From Clostridiales bacterium (GTDB taxonomy: Bacteria > Bacillota > Clostridia > TANB77 > CAG-508), in the NCBI GenBank assembly GCA_004554705.1, contig SFKS01000003.1, positions 30,753 through 94,752 on the forward strand: DNA of 64,000 nucleotides, in the 5' to 3' direction. Under the pieces are notes generated by a model, which saw nothing but the letters and a program-made list of their open reading frames with translations, did no database searches and was not told the origin of the DNA. A program made the position numbers and the translations under genes. How positions within the stretch are numbered: the first letter of the stretch is position 1; each line of letters begins with the position of its first letter. Below, piece after piece: positions 61,773 to 64,000 of the stretch.

Positions 61773-62490
61773 ATGTACGAAATAGAAACAGAAGATATTA
61801 TAAAAGCACAAAACCAATCTGAAGAAGCTCTAACAAAAATTATAGAAGCAAATACAGGCTTAATATGGAATGTAGTAAAACGATTTGCAGGGAGAGGGCA
61901 GCCTTTGGAAGACCTTTACCAGATAGGATGTATTGGCATGATAAAAGCAATCCAAAGATTTGACACAAGCTATAATGTACGAATATCTACATATGCAGTT
62001 CCGTATATTATTCGGAGAAATAAAAAGATTTATAAGAGATGATGGACCAATAAAAATAAGCAGAAGCATAAAAGAGTTATCAACTAAAATAAATGAAATA
62101 CAAAGGCAACATATTAATAAAACAGGAGAAGAACTAAAGATTAGCGAACTTGCAGAAAAATTGAATGTAAGTAAAGAGGAAATAATAGTAGCTTTAGATG
62201 CAAATCAGAGGCTAGAATCAATAGATGAAGAGATATATGAAGATGGAAAAGGAGAAACTAAAATTTCAAAAATAAGTACAAATAAAGATGAAACAGGATT
62301 TGTGATAAATAAAATATGTGTTCAAGAATTAATCAATGCTTTAAATCAAAGAGAAAAGGAAATAATAATACTCAGGTACTATAAGGGAAAAACACAAAGT
62401 GAGGTTGCCAAAATGCTTGGAATAACGCAAGTTCAAGTGTCACGAATAGAAAAGAAAATATTACAAGAGATGAGGAAAAAAATTGCTTAA
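61773..62490 (+). CDS. sigF: forespore sigma factor SigF, needs +1 shift at CGG 62013
   Basis: First compartment-specific sigma factor. AGCGGAGGAAA precedes the ATG. Unshifted the frame ends at 62042 after 89 residues, in the middle of region 2. At ATT ATT CGG AGA the reading ISTYAVPYII continues by a +1 shift (C-GGA) to GEIKRFIRDDGPIKISRSIK, then region 3 and the region 4 helix-turn-helix (KTQSEVAKMLGITQVQVSRI), ending at 62490 with 238 residues. B. subtilis SigF reads STYAVPMIIGEIQRFIRDDG, so the shifted product aligns with no gap and Gly at residue 81. The operon (spoIIAA-spoIIAB-sigF) and downstream spoIID are intact. Confidence 0.9.
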
Positions 62491-62504
62491 AGGAGGAGGC
62501 TATA

Positions 62505-63494
62505 ATGAAGAGAGTCTTATTATACATTTTAACTTTTGTTCTTCTATGCTTTATGATTCCATTAATATTTACAAAGAGACCAGAAACAGAAAAAACAGCT
62601 TTTGAAGGACAACAAAATACTAATATTATAGAAGAAAAACAAAGTAGTACAAATTATGGAACAATTAAACTATTACATACAGAAACAGGGGAAATAGAAG
62701 AACTTCCAATGAACGAATACTTGTATGGAGTAGTATCAGCAGAAATGCCAGCAAACTATGAAATAGAGGCATTAAAAGCACAAGCAATAGTTGCAAGAAC
62801 CTTCTCAGCATATAAAGTATATAAAGGAAGTAAACACGAAAATGCAGACATCTGTGATTCTTCAAAATGTTGTCAAGCTTGGATTTCAAAAGAAAAAAGA
62901 TTTGAAAAATGGAATGAAGAGGAAAGAGAAAGCAATTGGAATAAGATTACAACTGCTGTAGACGAAACAGCTGGAAGTATAATAACATATAATGGAGAGC
63001 CAATAAATGCTTTCTTTCATTCAAATAGTGGAGGAACAACAGAAACCGCTAATAATGTGTGGGGAGGAAATAATTACCCATATTTACAAAGCGTAGAAAC
63101 CATAGGCGAAGATGGATATACACAATATAGCTCAACAGTAACTTTAACAAAAGATGAACTTATACAAAAATTACAAGCCTATTATCCTGAAATATCAATA
63201 AACTGGGATGAAGAAAATTCTATACAAATTTTAGAATATACAGAAAGTGGAAGAATTAAAACAATCAAATTTGGAAATGTAAACATATCAGGAGTAGAAG
63301 CAAGAAAAATATTTGGTTTAAAATCAGCAAAATTTAATATTGAAACAGATGAAAACATAACTTTTAATGTTGTTGGATACGGTCATGGAGTAGGTTTAAG
63401 TCAAACTGGTGCAGATGCGATGGCAAAAACTGGTGCCGATGCAGAACAAATAATAAATCATTACTATACAGATATAAAAATAGAAAAAATTTGA
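62505..63494 (+). CDS. spoIID: SpoIID, stage II sporulation peptidoglycan hydrolase
   Basis: SpoIID cleaves glycan strands as a lytic transglycosylase during engulfment, with SpoIIP and SpoIIM. The 329-residue protein has an N-terminal membrane anchor (about 5-22), the SpoIID/LytB domain with VVSAEMPANYEIEALKAQAI (catalytic Glu) and ARTFSAYK, a C-rich CDSSKCCQAW segment, and GYGHGVGLSQTGADAMAKTG at the C-terminus. AAAGGAGGAGG precedes the ATG. Follows sigF by 14 bases. Confidence 0.94.
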   Translation: MKRVLLYILTFVLLCFMIPLIFTKRPETEKTAFEGQQNTNIIEEKQSSTNYGTIKLLHTETGEIEELPMNEYLYGVVSAEMPANYEIEALKAQAIVARTFSAYKVYKGSKHENADICDSSKCCQAWISKEKRFEKWNEEERESNWNKITTAVDETAGSIITYNGEPINAFFHSNSGGTTETANNVWGGNNYPYLQSVETIGEDGYTQYSSTVTLTKDELIQKLQAYYPEISINWDEENSIQILEYTESGRIKTIKFGNVNISGVEARKIFGLKSAKFNIETDENITFNVVGYGHGVGLSQTGADAMAKTGADAEQIINHYYTDIKIEKI

Positions 63495-63556
63495 ATAAAA
63501 TCAAAAAAACAGGTACATAATTAAACTAAAGAAAATATACAAGGGAGGAAACAAAA

Positions 63557-64000
63557 GTGAAAAGAAGAAAAAGTAGTGATTTTAAAAAAGTATTAATAAT
63601 ATATGGAGGAATTCTAATAGTATTAATTACAACATGCATTGTAGTATATTTTGCGTACAACAATAAAATAAAAGAAGCTACTAAACAAAGTTTACTAGCA
63701 GCAGAAAAAATAACTGATTTAGTACCAAATAATGATATACTAGAAGAAGCAAGCTCTCAAATAAGCAAAACAATAGATGAAACCATTGAGGAAACTACAA
63801 GTCAAGAAGTTAAAAATCAAGAAGAAATAGAAGAAACAAATATATCTGCAATAACAGAAAACACAAATGAAGAACCCCAGACAACAACACAAGTAGCAGT
63901 TGTAGAAGAACCAGTAAAAGAACTGGAATTCACATATCCTATAGAAGGAGAAATATTAAAAGGATTTGTAATAGACAACTTAGTGTTTTCAGAAACCTTG
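63557..64000 (+). CDS. spoIIQ: SpoIIQ-like protein (3' end outside the window)
   Basis: 148 visible codons start at GTG behind AAGGGAGGAAAC. An N-terminal helix (VLIIYGGILIVLITTCIVVY, about 12-31) is followed by an acidic Thr/Glu-rich linker (about 50-125) and the beginning of a LytM/M23-like domain (ELEFTYPIEGEILKGFVIDN ... VFSETL). Position after spoIID supports SpoIIQ, the forespore partner of SpoIIIAH in the engulfment channel. The catalytic part of the domain lies beyond the window. Confidence 0.8.
   Translation, partial: MKRRKSSDFKKVLIIYGGILIVLITTCIVVYFAYNNKIKEATKQSLLAAEKITDLVPNNDILEEASSQISKTIDETIEETTSQEVKNQEEIEETNISAITENTNEEPQTTTQVAVVEEPVKELEFTYPIEGEILKGFVIDNLVFSETL

Noticed and set aside
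1..64000. Insertion sequence with its own transposase
   Set aside because: Apart from the serine recombinase no transposase or integrase gene is visible in the window.

Overview
The window is strongly AT-rich DNA from an endospore-forming, anaerobic, diderm-free Bacillota, most likely class Clostridia. The reasons are the spoIIAA-spoIIAB-sigF operon, a sigK-type sigma gene with a pro-sequence, spoIID and a spoIIQ-like gene, a Spo0E-like regulator, a four-subunit 2-oxoacid:ferredoxin oxidoreductase, MurE with the meso-diaminopimelate motif DNPR, and the S10-spc-alpha ribosomal order. Almost every gene lies on the + strand.

Layout. 1-10 kb: addA (5' end outside the window), a frameshifted pilin-like gene, priA, def, fmt, a CinA C-terminal amidase, murD and a small charged protein. 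10.1-10.45 kb: tRNA-Leu(CAA) whose 3' end is duplicated around a structured ~130-bp insert. 10.5-14.6 kb: first half of the dcw cluster (mraZ, rsmH, ftsL-like, spoVD/ftsI-type PBP). 14.6-20.15 kb: a 5.6-kb serine-recombinase element (VanZ-like protein, type II restriction-modification pair, TnpW-like protein, large serine recombinase) inserted inside the PBP gene; the rest of that gene, including its PASTA domain, resumes at 20.15 kb. 20.5-24 kb: pheS-pheT. 24-41 kb: ribosomal protein super-operon with secY, adk, map, infA, rpoA, rplQ, then rpmE and a Spo0E-like gene. 41.8-46.6 kb: second half of dcw (murE, mraY, ftsW/spoVE, murG). 46.7-51.5 kb: sigK, a small zinc protein on the - strand, rny and rnj. 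51.7-54.8 kb: ferredoxin oxidoreductase. 54.9-60.9 kb: DUF2207 protein, HD hydrolase, SecD-like protein, rhodanese, dGTPase-like protein. 61-64 kb: spoIIA operon, spoIID and the start of a spoIIQ-like gene.

Main discovery candidate. Four genes (ftsW/spoVE, sigK, the DUF2207 gene and sigF) each need one +1 shift to give a normal family-like protein. In all four the shift falls exactly on an in-frame CGG in the context CGG AGN, read as C-GGA-G with GGA giving the expected residue and no gap in the alignment to known homologues. Reading every gene by eye I found no other in-frame CGG. This suggests CGG is not a working arginine codon here and that NNN-C-GGA-G is a +1 recoding signal, in genes that include two sporulation sigma factors. 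Two further frameshifts (pilin-like gene, first part of DUF2207) sit in homopolymers and look like ordinary indels or sequencing errors.

Second candidate. The serine-recombinase element in the PBP gene has an 11-bp core (CCAAGGAGGTG) at both ends; precise excision would restore an uninterrupted 655-residue SpoVD-like protein. This is the architecture of developmentally excised sporulation elements such as skin, here in spoVD and carrying a restriction-modification system.
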